Origin: Nostoc cf. edaphicum LEGE 07299
GTDB lineage: Bacteria > Cyanobacteriota > Cyanobacteriia > Cyanobacteriales > Nostocaceae
NCBI RefSeq assembly: GCF_015207245.1
Contig: NZ_JADEXF010000324.1
Coordinates: 1 to 5,317, forward strand
Reading direction: 5' to 3'
Length of the DNA: 5,317 nucleotides
The translations under genes and the position numbers were made by a program. Positions within the stretch are counted from its first letter, which is position 1; each line of letters starts with the position of its first letter. Below the pieces are notes generated by a model. The model did not search any database, was not told the origin of the DNA, and saw nothing but the letters and a program-made list of their open reading frames with translations. Below, piece after piece: positions 3,587 to 5,317 of the stretch.

Positions 3587-5317
3587 ATGAAAGTTTTTAG
3601 AAAAATATTTCTGGTAATTAAACGTTTTTGGTTGCCGATAATTCTAACTTCAGCAACAGCACTTACACTTACCGCCTGCAACCCAGCTAACTTCAAAAGT
3701 GCAACTGCTCAAGTACCACAATTAGTAAGTGCTATTCTCAGCGATCCCAAAACTTTTAATTATCCTCTCAGTCAGGAGGTTCCGAATGTTTTTCCTCTGA
3801 TTTATGAAGGATTAACTACTGAAAACCCCATAAGTGGGAAAATCGAGCCTTCTTTAGCGGAATCTTGGGAAATTTCGGATGACAAATTACGGTTTGTTTT
3901 TACTCTACGCCAGGGATTGAAATGGTCTGATGGGAAGCCTTTAACAGCTGATGATGTAGTATTTACCTTCAACGATATTTATCTTAACGAAGCGATTCCC
4001 GCAGATGCTAGAGATGTGCTACGGATTGGTGAAAGTCGGGCATTGCCAAAGGTACGAAAAATCGATGATCAACGGATTGAATTTACGACTCCAGAACCAT
4101 TTGCACCATTCTTAGGAGCTTTAGGACTACCAATTTTGCCTGCCCATACCCTAGATAAATTTGTAAAGACAAAAGACCAAGATGGTAAGCCAATATTTTT
4201 GTCAAAATGGGGCGTTGATACTCCTCCAGATCAAATTATCGTCAACGGCCCTTACAAGCTAGAGCGCTACGATACCAGTCAGCGTGTAGTGTTTAGGCGC
4301 AACCCCTATTATTGGCGCAAAGGGCCAAAAGGAGAATCCCAGCCTTATATTGAAAGGATTGTGTGGCAAATTGTAGAATCAACAGATACATCCTTGTTAC
4401 AATTTCGTTCTGGCGGATTAGATACTGTGGGAGTCTCACCAGATTATTTTTCTTTGCTAAAGGTGCAAGAAGATCGGGGAAATTTCAAAATTTTCAATGG
4501 TGGCCCTGCAACTGGTACAACGTTTATTTTGTTCAATTTGAATAAAGGTAAAAGGGATGGAAAACCACTGGTTGATCCAGTCAAGTCGCGTTGGTTTAAT
4601 ACTGTAGAGTTTCGGCAGGCAGTAGCCTATGCGATTGACCGACAAACAATGATTAACAATACTTTTCGGGGTTTGGGTAAACCACAAAATTCACCCATTT
4701 CCGTGCAAAGCCCTTATTATCTGTCGCCTGAAGAAGGCCTAAAAGTTTATAACTACAATATACAAAAGGCGAAGGAACTGCTACTAAAAGCAGGATTCAA
4801 ATATAACGACAAAAACCAATTAATAGATGCTCAAGGAAACCGCGTCCGCTTCTCGTTGCTCACCAATGCTGGAAACAAAATCCGTGAAGCAATTGGATCG
4901 CAGATTAAACAAGACTTGAGTAAAATTGGTATTCAAGTCGATTTTACTCCTCTAGCGTGGAATACTTACACAGATAAGCTGTCAAATTCATTAGACTGGG
5001 AGGTTTCTATGCTGGGTCTGACTGGTGGTTTAGAACCAAATGATGGAGCTAATGTCTGGTCTCCTGAAGGGGGATTACACATGTTTAATCAAAAACCCCA
5101 AGCAGGACAAAAGCCAATTCAAGGTTGGGAAGTAGCTCCTTGGGAAGCAGAAATTGCTAAGTTATACATTCAAGGAGCAAGGGAATTAGATCCAGCAAAG
5201 CGGAAAGAAATTTATGCCGAAACCCAAAAGATTACCCAAGAAAATTTACCGTTTATTTATCTAGTTAACGCTTTATCAATGTCAGCAGTGCGTAATCGCT
5301 TTGAAGGTATTCAATAC
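3587..5317 (+). CDS. Peptide-type ABC transporter substrate-binding lipoprotein, family 5 (3' end beyond window)
   Basis: This is the periplasmic binding component of an ABC importer of the SBP_bac_5 family (OppA/DppA/NikA type), which usually bind di- or oligopeptides, sometimes nickel or sugars. The frame is open for 577 residues up to the window edge. The N-terminus has basic residues (Lys2, Arg5, Lys6, Lys12, Arg13), a hydrophobic core and a lipobox LTAC with Cys31, indicating a lipid-anchored protein. Family signatures follow: KWSDGKPLTADDVVFTF, VNGPYKLERYD (219-229), RRNPYYW (237-243), VEFRQAVAYAIDR (340-352), and YNIQKAKELLLKAGF (390-404). Family members are typically 500-600 residues, so little is missing. 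The ATG at 3587 is chosen because it gives the signal peptide directly; its ribosome site is weak. It starts 61 nt after ispF without a visible terminator between. Permease and ATPase genes are not in the window. Substrate cannot be read from the sequence. Confidence 0.92.
   Translation, partial: MKVFRKIFLVIKRFWLPIILTSATALTLTACNPANFKSATAQVPQLVSAILSDPKTFNYPLSQEVPNVFPLIYEGLTTENPISGKIEPSLAESWEISDDKLRFVFTLRQGLKWSDGKPLTADDVVFTFNDIYLNEAIPADARDVLRIGESRALPKVRKIDDQRIEFTTPEPFAPFLGALGLPILPAHTLDKFVKTKDQDGKPIFLSKWGVDTPPDQIIVNGPYKLERYDTSQRVVFRRNPYYWRKGPKGESQPYIERIVWQIVESTDTSLLQFRSGGLDTVGVSPDYFSLLKVQEDRGNFKIFNGGPATGTTFILFNLNKGKRDGKPLVDPVKSRWFNTVEFRQAVAYAIDRQTMINNTFRGLGKPQNSPISVQSPYYLSPEEGLKVYNYNIQKAKELLLKAGFKYNDKNQLIDAQGNRVRFSLLTNAGNKIREAIGSQIKQDLSKIGIQVDFTPLAWNTYTDKLSNSLDWEVSMLGLTGGLEPNDGANVWSPEGGLHMFNQKPQAGQKPIQGWEVAPWEAEIAKLYIQGARELDPAKRKEIYAETQKITQENLPFIYLVNALSMSAVRNRFEGIQY

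Noticed and set aside
4363..4687. Two short frames (plus 4363-4545, minus 4457-4687) within the transporter gene
   Set aside because: Both overlap the continuous substrate-binding-protein frame, which has clear family motifs through this segment.

Overview
This window looks like chromosomal DNA from a filamentous, heterocyst-forming cyanobacterium (Nostoc/Anabaena group). The evidence is a cyanophycin gene pair, four perfect GCGATCGC (HIP1) octamers, a short tandem heptanucleotide repeat of the type common in Nostoc, few Shine-Dalgarno sites, and protein sequences that read like Nostocales orthologues. The species call is inference from sequence character alone.

Left part, minus strand (1-1748): cphB (cyanophycinase, complete) lies upstream of cphA (cyanophycin synthetase; the first 236 residues are here and the rest runs off the left edge). 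The pair makes and breaks the Asp-Arg nitrogen store. The 174-nt gap between them is rich in signals: a perfect NtcA box (GTA-N8-TAC) just after the cphB stop, a TATTAT -10 candidate, an inverted repeat, a second pair of long-range complementary arms, and a possible 37-codon leader ORF whose stop overlaps the cphA start as ATGA.

Middle (1749-2286): a 538-nt divergent intergenic region. Its cphB-proximal 300 nt has no recognisable gene. Its AT-rich trmD-proximal 210 nt holds a second perfect NtcA box, a long palindrome with an NtcA-like core, an extended -10 candidate, and two 8-bp direct repeats at 11-bp spacing that resemble a cyanobacterial Pho box.

Right part, plus strand (2287-5317): trmD (tRNA m1G37 methyltransferase, GTG start), ispF (MEP-pathway cyclase), and a lipoprotein substrate-binding protein of the peptide ABC transporter family 5 (577 residues, cut by the right edge). 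The trmD-ispF junction lies inside a TGACAAA heptamer array, which supplies both the trmD stop and the ispF start codons. The TrmD tail is lengthened by a separate 9-bp tandem repeat.

Functionally, cphB/cphA are nitrogen-reserve genes probably under NtcA control, and trmD and ispF are housekeeping genes. The transporter protein could handle peptides; a link to cyanophycin dipeptides is only a hypothesis. I see no mobile element, CRISPR array, tRNA/rRNA gene or defence system.
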